Below, one piece after another: positions 54,350 through 64,000 of a DNA stretch of 64,000 bases; within the stretch, counting starts at the first letter, position 1, and each line of letters begins with the position of its first letter. The notes under the pieces were generated by a model. That model saw nothing but the letters and a program-made list of their open reading frames with translations, did no database searches and was not told the DNA's origin. Position numbers and translations under genes: made by a program. This DNA comes from Limnephilus marmoratus (Eukaryota > Arthropoda > Insecta > Trichoptera > Limnephilidae): the NCBI GenBank assembly GCA_917880885.1, contig OU862920.1:40893019-40957018 (forward strand), read 5' to 3'.

Positions 54350-54711
54350 GGAAACCGGAAAAGAAATTAGTGGAACTCAAAATAGAAACAGAATACAACC
54401 ACTTATTTATTCCTTCAATAATCGTCACCCTTTTATATAAGCACCAAATATACCTAGCAGGCAGAACATGACAAGAAAATGTAGAAATTTATTGAAATGG
54501 AAGTAAAAAAAATCATGACTATGACAACACCGATTACGGAACAAATTAATATATAAGATATAAATATGAAGTTATGATTGGCAACCGAATTTAAAAATTT
54601 TGCATTCTACAGGAAAAATGGCGTGCATAACTGAAAAACCGTTTTTTTATTTTTTTATTTGCTGAAGTGTGCCTTTCTTCCTCAGAGTTTGGTTTTATTT
54701 ATCATCTAACA
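54350..54711. repeat. Segmental duplication unit, copy B
   Basis: Copy of 53571-53951. The right end is cut by hAT-4 within TATCATCTAACA. Confidence 0.9.
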
Positions 54712-55235
54712 CAGGGCTTCCCTAACTGTGAGTCGCAACGCCCCGGGGAGCCGCGGAATCATCCCAGGGGCGTCGTGAGGCAATCTTTACAGCGTCTTCC
54801 GCGACCGAGTCCAGCGCCACTTCAGGCCGCCGCGCAGAAAAGTCTCACAGTGAACTGCGCTGTAAACCTATCGGTCTTTACTCTTCTGCCCTTTCCAGTC
54901 GACCTCACCATCAACACTTTCGATAGCAGAAGAAGAACAATTAATAGAATTGTCCTGTGACTCCAGCCTTAAGCTGCATAATAATAAGGATAAGCTACTT
55001 GAGTTTTGGAGCACAGTTTATCAAGAATATCGTTTCATCAGCACTGCAGCGTTAAGGGTTTTATTACCTTTTGCGACATCATACTTGCGTGAGACAGGTT
55101 TCTCTGCAGTTGCAGTAATTGAACAAGTACAGATCAAAAATAAATTTAGAGGCAGAGACGAGAGTGGCAATTTCGAAACTTCAACCTCGTTTTGAGAAAC
55201 TATGCTCAGAAAAGCAAGCCTTCTCATCCTTCTCA
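54712..55235 (+). mobile_element. hAT-4 fragment (left end and transposase tail)
   Basis: Starts CAGGGCTTCCCTAACTGTG, a hAT-type terminus, directly after the duplicated segment. The GC-rich subterminal region GCAACGCCCCGGGGAGCC follows. It carries a ZBED5-like transposase end, then stops at an R1 copy near 55240 without its right terminus. Confidence 0.75.
54880..55235 (+). pseudogene. hAT transposase C-terminal remnant (ZBED5-like)
   Basis: The frame reads LSIAEEEQLIELSCDSSLKL, HNNKDKLLEFWSTVYQEYRF, ISTAALRVLLPFATSYLRET and GFSAV; a frameshift near 55130 then gives NKYRSKINLEAETRVAISKL and QPRFEKLCSEKQA. The 'FW....EYP.I...AL..LLPFATSYLCE.GFS......K...R.RL..E...RVA.S...PR...L...KQ' order is the family signature; the same region is seen at 19354-19803. 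One frameshift; catalytic N-terminal part missing. Confidence 0.85.
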
Positions 55236-55239
55236 CAAC

Positions 55240-55440
55240 AATTTCCCTTAGGCCCCATGTCATCTTTGGGGATGCTGTGTGGAGGGTTGTTTTTAAGGAA
55301 AAGAAGGAGAGGAGAGTTCTGGAAAGGAAAAGGGTTTAAGGGGTAGGTAGGAATCTGGGGTTCTGTGTGTCCTGGTCATCCGCCTCCAAGACCTAGACAA
55401 ACCTCACCCATAAACCCCATGGAACCCACAGACCTACACT
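55240..55440 (+). repeat. Repeat R1, copy adjoining hAT-4
   Basis: CCCCATGTCATCTTTGGGGA, GCTGTGTGGAGGG, GGAAAAGGGTTTAAGGGG, GTCCTGGTCATCCGCCTCC, ACCTAGACAAACCTCACCC, nearly identical to 4260-4425. Confidence 0.7.
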
Positions 55441-55444
55441 ACAC

Positions 55445-57110
55445 AGATGTCCTTACAAGACTGGCTAGTAATTAGTTATCAAGCCGCTGACGGCGTAGGC
55501 TTCCTCTTTCTACTGGAGCCTTCGGTCCTCTTCGTAACTGTTTGTTAACTTCGTAACGCCGTTTGTGTCTAAGACACGAACGGCGATTGATGGTACTGGT
55601 TTGACAGTACAACTTCAGATGCCACTCATTGGGTTGTGGCAGAAGTTCTAACCAATCGACATCTCCGTTCTACGTGGATACACAATACACCACAGATTGC
55701 AATAACAGAAAATGAGGTATGACGGTGGAAAGAGGTGTGTAACAGTCAATAATTATGTGTGATGGTGGATGCGTGGAATAATGAAGATACTTTATGCAAA
55801 GGTGTTTTAATAATATCTCTGAAAGAAAATGCGCAATGTATGATTTTGCTAATGGTTGGTTTATTCAAAATATGATTAAAAGTTATTATTTACTAAATAT
55901 TTTTATGTGTTTCTAAAAAATCGTTTACTCTGTGGTTTGGCATAATTAAAATTATAAACACATTTTTTAATATTACTTCATTTTTTAGAGTGTAATAAAA
56001 ACAAATTTAAGTGTGTTTATATTGTAACATTTTTAACAAAATTATCAAATCAATTCGCCTGTCTATGAGCCAATGATGATATTGCAATTCTATGAAGATA
56101 TTATGTATCCTTCTTATGACTGAAAACATATCTGAGGCTGAAACTTATTATTTTTTATAAAATTTAAGAACAACAAAGTTTAATAATATTATTTCATATT
56201 AAGTTCCTCAAGTATTTTAGTTAAAAAATGTATTATACATTCTTAATGTTTTATATTCTTTTAAAACTATAAGAAATGAAGAAATTGAAATGAATAAATG
56301 AATGATATGATTGAGATGATGTTGAAATGAGAGAAATGGAAATAAGAATTATTTGAATTTCACATCCGACGAGAGAAGCAAGGGGTGTGTGCCAAGTCAG
56401 AGTTGTGTCGCACTCTATCCTCTCTTCTTAGCCTCCCAGGAAACAGGATGAATGTTAACAGTTAATTACTAGCAGTTCTGTGACACAGTAGGTCCACTTC
56501 GCGTAATGTTGATTACTCCGACTTCAAAGCTTGCAGCGGTCGCAACGCTCATGAGCTTTGGCGGAATAAAAAGATACTATCAAACGCAGCTACCACCTTG
56601 ACAGGATTGATCAGACACGGTACTAGCAAACAATTTTACAGACAAACGAAATGAAAAGTTGTCAAAGTCAAAATAGAACTTTGCTAAGCTCAGTCAATCA
56701 CAGCAAGCAGATATCCATTTCTAGTGAATGCTGGACTTACCTACTTGATTACCTGATCACTTGTAACGTGTATTCGGTTTGGTTACCAATTGTAGTGTAT
56801 GTAATTGTCGATGTGTTGGATATCATCGCCGCTCGGAAATGTTCGGGTTTCTGAAGATTGGCGAGCGGCTCTCGGTACATGAGAACAGCTAACGGGCCCG
56901 CCGCCGCGTTCAGATCTATTCTAGAAGCCTTAGCAGTCAGTCACTACAATTGACATAAAATACAATACTACTTGAATCCATTGTAAAGTCCAATAAAGAA
57001 GAAAACGAACTTACGTTGTAATCCCATTTTTGTGTGCTAGTAAGCCACTAATTAAAGAACATTACACCAATGAAGACTCATAACATGCTTTCTTGTTCAC
57101 AGCTTCCTTA
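55445..57110. other. Intergenic, nothing firmly recognised
   Basis: 55480-55690 and 56380-56640 are less AT-rich than the rest. 55590-55680 keeps ACTCATTGGGTTGTGGCAGA, faintly like the end of R1. The 67-codon frame at 56651-56854 has no domain. Confidence 0.4.
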
Positions 57111-57115
57111 CTAGT

Positions 57116-57197
57116 CTTTTAAGATGTAAATACTAAGGAATCTAACTCATAAAATACTAGGCTTTTAAGATGTAAATACTAAGGAATCTAACTCATG
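57116..57197. repeat. 46-bp tandem duplication
   Basis: CTTTTAAGATGTAAATACTA and the following AGGAATCTAACTCAT occur at 57116 and 57162. Close by, CCAATATTGGGAAAATG echoes minisatellite V. Confidence 0.85.
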
Positions 57198-57567
57198 AAT
57201 AATAAATACTCCAATATTGGGAAAATGTTACATTTATATATATTCAACACCACGAATTATGTAGATATTATGTATAATTTTACAATAAATTATATTTACT
57301 AATTCGATTCACTTTTATTTAGTCAAACTGTAAATTGTACACTACTAGTCTTAGTTTAATTTTCATAAACTAGTTGCGATTGACTTGCTTGATTTTGAAT
57401 ATGATTTACCATGTTCTGTTGAATATTAGGTCTCCTTTAACCAGGAATAATTGTGGATAAATCTGATTGAAATTTGTAAAATGCTGCAAAATGACCCAGT
57501 TTTGGACTCAGATCAAAATACGATATACGATTCTCCCAAATTAAAGTTTTTGCTGATCAGATTAGAT

Positions 57568-58245
57568 CAGGGGTTCCCAACGTTTTTGTACTCTAGAGCA
57601 CATTCTAAAATATCGGTAGGGTAGCGGGCGCCACCTCTTTTTAACCGACAAACTTCTTCCATAACTGATATTATTAACGTTTCGGACAGCGTTACAGTGT
57701 CCATCGTCAGGGCAGATGTCTAAAAAAAAAAAAAAAAACAACATTCTTCCATAACTTCTCATTTTCCCATAATATTTTCTTATATTCATAATTTAATAAA
57801 GAATACACAAAAATGTTTCAAAATAATAAAATTATTATTCAAATTGCATACTCACAGAGTTACAAAACGTAAACGTCGTAAAACATAGCAAACAAAAAAC
57901 ACAAATACAAAGAAAAAATTTTATAAAAAAATATACTATCAATATGTCATATTGACAGTTTCAAGGTCAAGTGACAAGATATACGCCCCCGGTAGTGTCT
58001 ACTTTCTCCACGAAAACCCGAAGTAAGCCGATGATCGCCGAAGCAATCGGGACGGTACGAGCACTACGAGCACGTGACTATTGTTAGTTTGGCTGTCGGC
58101 CGCCGCGCCCGCGGGCTCATTGCTTTCACTGAGTCGCGTGCCGTGTGTTTTGTTTGGCGCCTCCGAGTTCAAAAACTCTGTCTCTGTCGAACAGTGGCGG
58201 GCGCATGCGAATCGCTCCGCGGGCGCCATGGGTTGGGAACCCATG
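57568..58245. mobile_element. hAT-5, non-autonomous, 678 bp, 8-bp target duplication
   Basis: GATTAGAT at 57560-57567 and 58246-58253. Ends CAGGGGTTCCCAACGTTTT and (reverse complement) CATGGGTTCCCAACCCATG, with GC-rich subterminal GCGGGCGCC on both sides. No transposase. Its left part holds a later mini-element insertion (57667-57743). Confidence 0.9.
57667..57743 (-). mobile_element. Mini-element H, copy 3 (13-bp target duplication, A tail on plus strand)
   Basis: TTCTTCCATAACT is repeated at 57654-57666 and 57744-57756. The 77-bp insert contains, on the minus strand, CTGCCCTGACGATGGACACT and CGCTGTCCGAAACGTTAAT. On the plus strand it ends in 17 A plus CAACA. CTGATGA is CTGACGA here. Confidence 0.8.
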
Positions 58246-58253
58246 GATTAGAT

Positions 58254-59449
58254 TATCGTACATGTTCCTCAACCATCAATTGAAAAAGAAAAGCGTTGTA
58301 ATTGGTTTTTTGCTAATTTTAGAAAATGGTCGGTGGTATTCAAAAATAAATAGTTGATTAAAATAAATTCCAAATTCTGATTAAAAAATATGTAAGTACT
58401 TTTAAAAACCATAAATATTTTTGAAATCAAAATGACTTGCGAACTGATAAATATGGTCAGATATCCCATGTACAATATAAAAACTAACACATCCACGATG
58501 CCAAGCCAGAGAAAACATTGTACCTACACATATTATCTATTGAGATATTTTCAATGTCAAACAATTTTGGAGAAGCACAATCCACTAATTGAAAATGAAA
58601 TTTGGATGAAAAATATACTTATTTGACTTTATGGATTACAAAAGCAAAAGTTCACTTAAGTGGTATGTATGTGATATTATTTTATCTAATTAGTTTAACT
58701 TACAAAACAATATAATATTGTGTTAACGAATACTCAGCCTGCACCATTATGTTTTATATTATTTTACCCCAAAACCTTCTGAGCGATTGCGACCTTTTTA
58801 TGTTATTTTTCCATTAATCCCCTGCGATCCTAAGTCCTAAGACTGACCATATCACACCGCCTAGAGACGACAAATATTACACAAGTTTGATAAAGTTTCA
58901 TGAGTGTAAAAAGATTGAGTTTTCAATCAGTGTAGTTGCACGATCAGCATTTCCACAAGTACGCTTGAACTTCTGTAGGGGAAGTGTCAGTTTCACTGTT
59001 TAAATTGATGTGAGAATATAGTTATCTTGTTTTCGACCAGTATTTACACTGATGTTTTTGATCTTTACACATGCTTTACCTACACTGTCGTCAGTCGACG
59101 CGTAGTCGTACATAAATTTGATGGCACTGCACAGCACAACCACCTTCGTTTGTTGTTCACCAGAACTGACACCGCACAAGTATCTATATTTGAAAGTGTG
59201 TGGTCGTAAAAAGATTAAATTTACAAATTGACTGATCATCAAGCAGTTTCTTCTGACGAGTTGGCAGAGAGGATGGTCTGCCACATAACTTTGTGGAGGC
59301 ATGTACTTGTAAATTTTCTCTTTCGTTGTTCTGACTCAAGTTTTTTATTCACTTCCCAGCGATCTTCTTTGCAATCTAGATTGTAAACTAATGTGATGTA
59401 TTACGACCTTTTATGACCAATTGCACCATATTGCTACATGCTAAGACTT
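58254..59449. other. Intergenic, nothing recognised
   Basis: AT-rich; the overlapping frames at 59000-59302 have no domain. Confidence 0.4.
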
Positions 59450-59457
59450 GTTGAGAC

Positions 59458-60368
59458 CAGTCCTGGATTTGTCAATAGGCCTTATAGGCCGCAGCCTAGG
59501 GGCGGCAGAGTTCAGGGGGCGGCGCTCGCTCGCCTTGGTGAGCCGTTAATTTTGTGTACGATTATAAACAACAACAAAAAGTCACTGTGAATAAATAAGA
59601 GTTTTCAATCTATTAACCTTTAGATGCCCAGTGGTCCCGTACGGGACCGCGGATTTGTGTCGTTCAATGCCCAACGGTCCAATTCGGGACCGGTGATTGT
59701 GGTGCGAATATTTCACAAAAAAGGCTTTGGCAGTGGGTTACTTTTATTGCACGAGCGTTTAAGGGGAGAAATAGGTGTAGGATGTATTTATAGTGATTTT
59801 CATGATTTTTTTTAAATACATAAGGAAAATATGTATCTTTTATTTATACCTTGCGGTCATTTTACGTAATGTGTGTATTCAAGAGTATATTCTAAAATGT
59901 TCAAATATTTTCCTCAAAAAATAACAGAGATATAAACTGCCGCGCATTGTAAGTCGCCATCCGGCTGGACAATTTGTGTAACTCCTGGAGGTCACAATTT
60001 TCATCCGAAATCAATTTTTCAAAAAAACTTTTGATTGTTATAAGTGTTTCTTCTATTTGAACCTCACTTCTTACAAAAAAATCAAAAATTATTGTTTTTT
60101 TGAGAATTTGAAAATTTAGTACTTATGATTTTTTACCATTCTTTCAAACGTTTTTTTGCGTTACGTTTTTATTTTACGAATAATTCATTCTTTATTTAAT
60201 TTTTGAATACCTACTTAACGTATATTTGAATATTTATTTTTAAAACTGTGCGTCACCTAATAAAAGCCTACAAGTGAGTGATCATGATAGATGACAACTT
60301 CTAAGAAGGAGGAAGGGGCGGCGCAAATGAAGTGGCCTATACTGATGAAAAGTGTAAATACGGCCCTG
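59458..60368 (+). mobile_element. hAT-1 deletion derivative, 911 bp, 8-bp target duplication
   Basis: GTTGAGAC at 59450-59457 and 60369-60376. The left about 690 bp match 12687-13400 of hAT-1 and the right about 210 bp match 14810-15037. The join is at about 60155, GTTTTTTTGC|GTTACG, removing the whole transposase region. TIRs as in hAT-1. Shows that this family has been mobilised in trans. Confidence 0.92.
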
Positions 60369-60379
60369 GTTGAGACCCA

Positions 60380-60490
60380 TTGCAAACTATTTGATCCCTT
60401 ACTGCGACCTATTGCGACCCATTGTGACCTATTGCGACCTATTGCGGCCTATTGCGACCTATTGCGACCCTTTGGGGCAGATTGTGACTA
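60380..60490. repeat. 11-bp minisatellite
   Basis: CTATTGCGACC and variants are repeated eight to nine times directly after hAT-1b, with substitutions. Confidence 0.85.
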
Positions 60491-60494
60491 TCCC

Positions 60495-61370
60495 TTCCTA
60501 CCTAACGCAACCTAATCAACACCGAGACAAAAAATAAATTTCAGTTTGGATTGCACTTTTATGTTGCTGTTTCACTAATATTATTTTTAAAAATTATAGA
60601 TGGTTTTAGTTTAATACTAAAGAATAAATATTTATTATGACTGATAGAGAATTAAAATACAAATCAGACTTATTAGGGAATAGTCGATATTGAAAACAGG
60701 ACAATTTTTTTTATAATAAGTACATAATTCAACTAATTTTCGAACCACCTATGAATATTTTTAATACTTACCTTAAATTGGTTCAAATAATATTTTTTTA
60801 CTGAAATAATTTGACATACTTATATTAACTTCAGAACAGATTACCTAGTAAAGTCAACACTATCGGTAATCACATTTTTGAAAACTACCATGGTTGATAC
60901 CACTAATCGATGTTCAGCGTCATTTTGATTACTTTTTACATTTGAATGGTTCCGTTAACTAATGTTTCTCAACCCTTATCAAAATTTGAGAATATGTATT
61001 TAACTGAGGTGGGGAAATGGCGCTGGTTGTCAATACTATGTCAAATGTAACATCATCATTTAAACATCCCAAAGAAACGAAAAATATTAACCATAACCAT
61101 GCTTTATTTTTGAACCGATATGATAATGCATTGCTCGATGATTTTATTTTATTTATTTATAACTATACTTAGCAAAGAGATATTGTAATCTCTTGTACTC
61201 TCCAAATTACAAAATACAGTTGCGTGCATTTGCGAAATCCACCTTACCAGTTGATCTTAAACTAGTCTAAGATGAGCACTGTACTCTCATAACATACATG
61301 GGTGTAGCGTATTTACATATATCACGAAATGAATTTGGAGGAACAGGCCAAGCCCACGTAAATTATGAGA
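60495..61370. other. Intergenic, nothing recognised
   Basis: AT-rich, no gene or repeat match. Confidence 0.4.
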
Positions 61371-61599
61371 GTATAGTGCCAGTGGCGGACTAAGCCCGTC
61401 AGAGGCCCGGGGCGGCAAAGCTGAATGAGGCCCCCCCCCCCCCCTAGTTTAAAAAGTTGATGTAATTTTACGAGATTTTTTTTCAGTTCACACGAGCCTT
61501 TGGTCTTGGAGGACCTCCAAGTGCCTCCATGTTCCCTTGAACAAATCCTAAACAAGGCTTTAAGGCACCAGGGCACTGTAAAAAAATGACATTTTTTTT

Positions 61600-61656
61600 A
61601 TTTTCTAAAAGATGCATTTGTTAATAATTTATTAACAAATGCATCTTTTAGAAAAT
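61600..61656. repeat. 28-bp palindromic arms, 1-bp loop
   Basis: ATTTTCTAAAAGATGCATTT plus GTTAATAA (61600-61627) and its exact reverse complement (61629-61656). Inside the left arm of hAT-6 and flanked by AAATGACATTT on both sides. Confidence 0.9.
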
Positions 61657-62029
61657 TAAATAAAAAAATGACATTTTTTTTTGTATCCTGGTGCCTTTAA
61701 AATAAGCTTAGTACCTATCTAAGAGGTGGTTTGGAGTTGGGAAGACCCGTACAAACATCATCCTATACATATAAAATAGGAATAAATAAGTACAGCCTGA
61801 ACCGGTATTTTACAATTTTTAATAATAATGCTTTCACCAAATTCGTAAAATTGACGGAGATACAGCATCTTATGTGAAACCGTTTGTATGTTGAATTATC
61901 CTTCAGCAAAACTTTGAATGTGTTTTTCTCAAAACGTTTTTCAACCTGGTTGACAACATATTAGAAAAACTATACATCTTATTTTGCATGCACCATGCAC
62001 CAAGTCTTGAACTGTTCGATAATCCGGTC

Positions 62030-62485
62030 ACTGTAGTCATTAAAATATTATCCATAAGACGTGTAGGCAACTGCCTAGGGGGCATTGGGTAGGGGCCTCT
62101 AGGGTAAAGGGCCCCGAAGTGCATTGCCTAGGGGCCCCGACATGTTTAAGCCGGCCCTGGCAGGGCCGTATTGTCCATAAGGCAGTGTAAGCCACCGCCT
62201 TCGAAAATCCAGTCACTTTGCCAGGGCCGTAATATCACTAAAAGTGTAGGCAACTACCTAGGGGCCCTGCATCGGGTAGGGGCCCCTAGGGTAAATAAGG
62301 GGCCCCGAGACTTGCATTGCCTAGGGGCCCCGACGTGTTTAAGCCAGTCCTGGAAGGGCCGTATTGTCCACAAGGCGGTGTAGGCCCATGCCTAGGGACC
62401 ACGCATCGGCTAGGGGCCCCTATGGTAAAGGGGGCCCGACAAGTGCATTGAGTAGGGGCCCCGACATGTTTAATCCGGCCCTGAC
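62030..62485. repeat. Array of three GC-rich units inside hAT-6
   Basis: Each unit has GGCAACTGCCTAGGGG-like, GGGTAGGGGCCCCTAGGG, GCATTGCCTAGGGGCCCC and GACATGTTTAAGCCGGCCC blocks. Units end near 62158, 62350 and 62484 at CCGGCCCTG-like sequence and restart at AGGGCCGTATTGTCCA. CAGGGCCGG at unit ends looks like hAT termini, so these may be nested small MITEs. Confidence 0.75.
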
Positions 62486-62848
62486 TATATACCAGACGAG
62501 GAAAATTTACAATAAAAAATAGAAAATAAAATTCATTCAAAAATAAAACGCATTCAAAATTTGCTGAGGATATTTCAACATACAAACTGTTCCAAACGGT
62601 TTCACATAAAATACTGTATCTCCGTCAATTTTTCGAATATCTTTTAAAAAATTGGTGAGAGCATTCTAAACAAGTGCATCTATCAAAAAATGAAATAAAA
62701 ATTACAATATTTTTTTTACAGTGGTGTCTTAAAGCCTTGTTTAGGGTTTGATCAAGGGAATATGGAGGAGTTTGGGGGCCCCCCAAGACTGGAGGCCCGG
62801 GGCGGACCGCCCCCCCCGCCCCCCCCTTAGTCCGCCACTGTATAGTGC

Positions 62849-63164
62849 TCGTGTGAGATTAGCATTACGGTATTGCGAAAAGTGAAGATTTGGTGAATTC
62901 TTTGTGTAATGAGAGGCTAAATACATAGATGGCAGTATTAGAGATTCATGAAAATGGTTGTATAAATTATATATAAATTAGATATGTATAAGATTCAGTG
63001 GGTATTTCACCATCCTCTCGATAACTATCCATTGTAATAAATAAATTAATGTTCGCAAACGGGTAGAACTCAGAAAACTTATCCAATAATATATAGCGAC
63101 TATATATACATAGCCAATATATATACCAAAATGGTAAACTCAGAATTAACAAATAAATAAATCG
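62849..63164. other. Intergenic, nothing recognised
   Basis: AT-rich with TATATA stretches. Confidence 0.4.
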
Positions 63165-63168
63165 TTAA

Positions 63169-63565
63169 GTCCCGGTGGCAAGCATTCAAAAAGAAGAAAA
63201 TAGGGAGATTTGTAAATACAAACGTAAGAGGGAGCAAGCTAATATTAAAAAACGATTATAATTAAGCGAAAATCTTTAAAAAAAAATTATGCATTTAAAA
63301 TAGAGCAAAAATCTCTCGACAAATGCATAAGTTGCGTTTAAAGATACCCTGTGATTTTTTCATACCTATAAGATTTTACGTAACAGAAAACAATAATTTT
63401 CAAGGCATACTTGGCATTTTTTTTCTTTCAGGGAAATTTCATATAATTAACGTTTCATCTTTACAAATTATCTTCAATGTAAACATATATTTTTAAGGAA
63501 CTTAAAAACTGAAAGTCTTCAGGAGAAATATGATGTTAATCGGTAGAAATGCGGAATGCGGGGGC
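63169..63565 (+). mobile_element. piggyBac-like MITE (family P), TTAA on both sides
   Basis: TTAA at 63165-63168 and 63566-63569. Ends GTCCCGGTGGCAAGC and (reverse complement) GCCCCCGCATTCCGC. Internal AAAATAGAGCAAAAATCTC and GGTAGAAATGCGGAATGC are shared. 397 bp, close to the 394 bp of the 37329 copy. Confidence 0.85.
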
Positions 63566-63569
63566 TTAA

Positions 63570-64000
63570 ATCGAAAATAAAGTTATGGATAGTGCTTATT
63601 GAGAGGATGGTGAAATACACTCTTAAGAGGAAACCGGGTTGCCGAGAAATTTGAACATTAATATTTTACCAAACAGTTGCTATCACTTTCGCTCTTATTC
63701 CCCCGAATACTGAACGAAGGGGACAACTTCACCTCAGGCTGATAATACCTAAATAAAACCATCAAAATCGAGGTTTTGTATTCCCCATTTTTCTTCTCTA
63801 AAACTGGACCGATTTTTAAGATTTTTTTTACTAACTGAAGAAAATACTCTAATGTCTCTGCGTTACGCTTTTAAAAATACATTTTCTAAGTGGTAGGCTG
63901 AATGTCTGTTGATGGCATTCAAACTAGGCAAGAAAAAAGTACCATGCAAGAAGTTTAAGAATCATATCAAGAGGAGCTACCGTGCTCAGGCTGAATGTCC
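63570..64000. other. Window end, nothing recognised
   Basis: No frame, repeat or RNA that I can support. GCTGAATGTC occurs twice near the end (63897, 63990). Confidence 0.4.

Larger units (their letters stand above)
61380..62840. mobile_element. hAT-6, long foldback element, 1,461 bp, 8-bp target duplication
   Basis: TATAGTGC at 61372-61379 and 62841-62848. CAGTGGCGGACTAAG at both ends; the inverted arms extend about 330-500 bp inward with indels (CCTAAACAAGGCTTTAAG, GACGGAGATACAG, GGTTTCACATAA). C/G runs sit near both ends. The centre (about 62030-62485) is an array of three GC-rich units. Left arm only: a near-perfect hairpin at 61600-61656. No transposase frame. Confidence 0.9.

Noticed and set aside
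60380..60490. CRISPR-like array
   Set aside because: Units of 11 bp without spacers; a simple minisatellite in an animal genome.
62286..62585. Minus frame rich in G/P/A as a protein
   Set aside because: Produced by the GC-rich hAT-6 central array.

Overview
This is a TE-dominated, AT-rich stretch of an animal nuclear genome with long introns and poly-A/poly-T tracts. It is most likely an insect, possibly hemipteran: the LINE tails, the SINE-like repeats and the recurrent GTAGGTAC-type words suggest this. That placement is an impression, not a measurement. Nothing looks prokaryotic, and most open frames are shadows of repeats.

The only host gene I can support lies on the minus strand. It is a CRAL-TRIO lipid-transfer protein (clavesin / alpha-tocopherol-transfer-protein-like) whose first three coding exons are at 24465-24660, 16252-16411 and 6119-6180. 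Introns are about 8.1 and 10.1 kb, phases agree at both junctions, and the gene runs off the left edge before most of the lipid-binding CRAL-TRIO domain.

Almost everything else recognisable is mobile. DNA transposons with intact target duplications include a 2,351-bp hAT at 12687-15037 and its 911-bp deletion derivative at 59458-60368; other hAT elements at 19135-20057, 57568-58245 and 61380-62840; TTAA-flanked piggyBac-like MITEs at 37329-37722 and 63169-63565; TA-flanked foldbacks at 11628-12157 and 26874-27241; and a CAG-flanked MITE family at 1130-1316 and 18155-18625. LINE remnants of several families lie at 2188, 8293, 10209, 15790, 17540, 27570, 38800 and 47173; the last is a fresh 5'-truncated insertion with a 14-bp target duplication. 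At least three tRNA-like SINE families are interspersed, often nested.

The most unusual object is 44927-46918: about 330-bp terminal inverted repeats, a TA at each end, and a broken gene. The motifs of that gene (VVDGG, FDG, ED-x-x-L, GCDTKS) resemble the metal-binding motifs of the FEN1/Asteroid branch of PIN-fold nucleases, which are not known to me as transposases. A second oddity is a mini-element of roughly 80-95 bp (1700-1793, 33450-33542, 57667-57743) carrying a hammerhead-ribozyme-like CTGATGA...GAAAC core; two of the three copies have clear target duplications.
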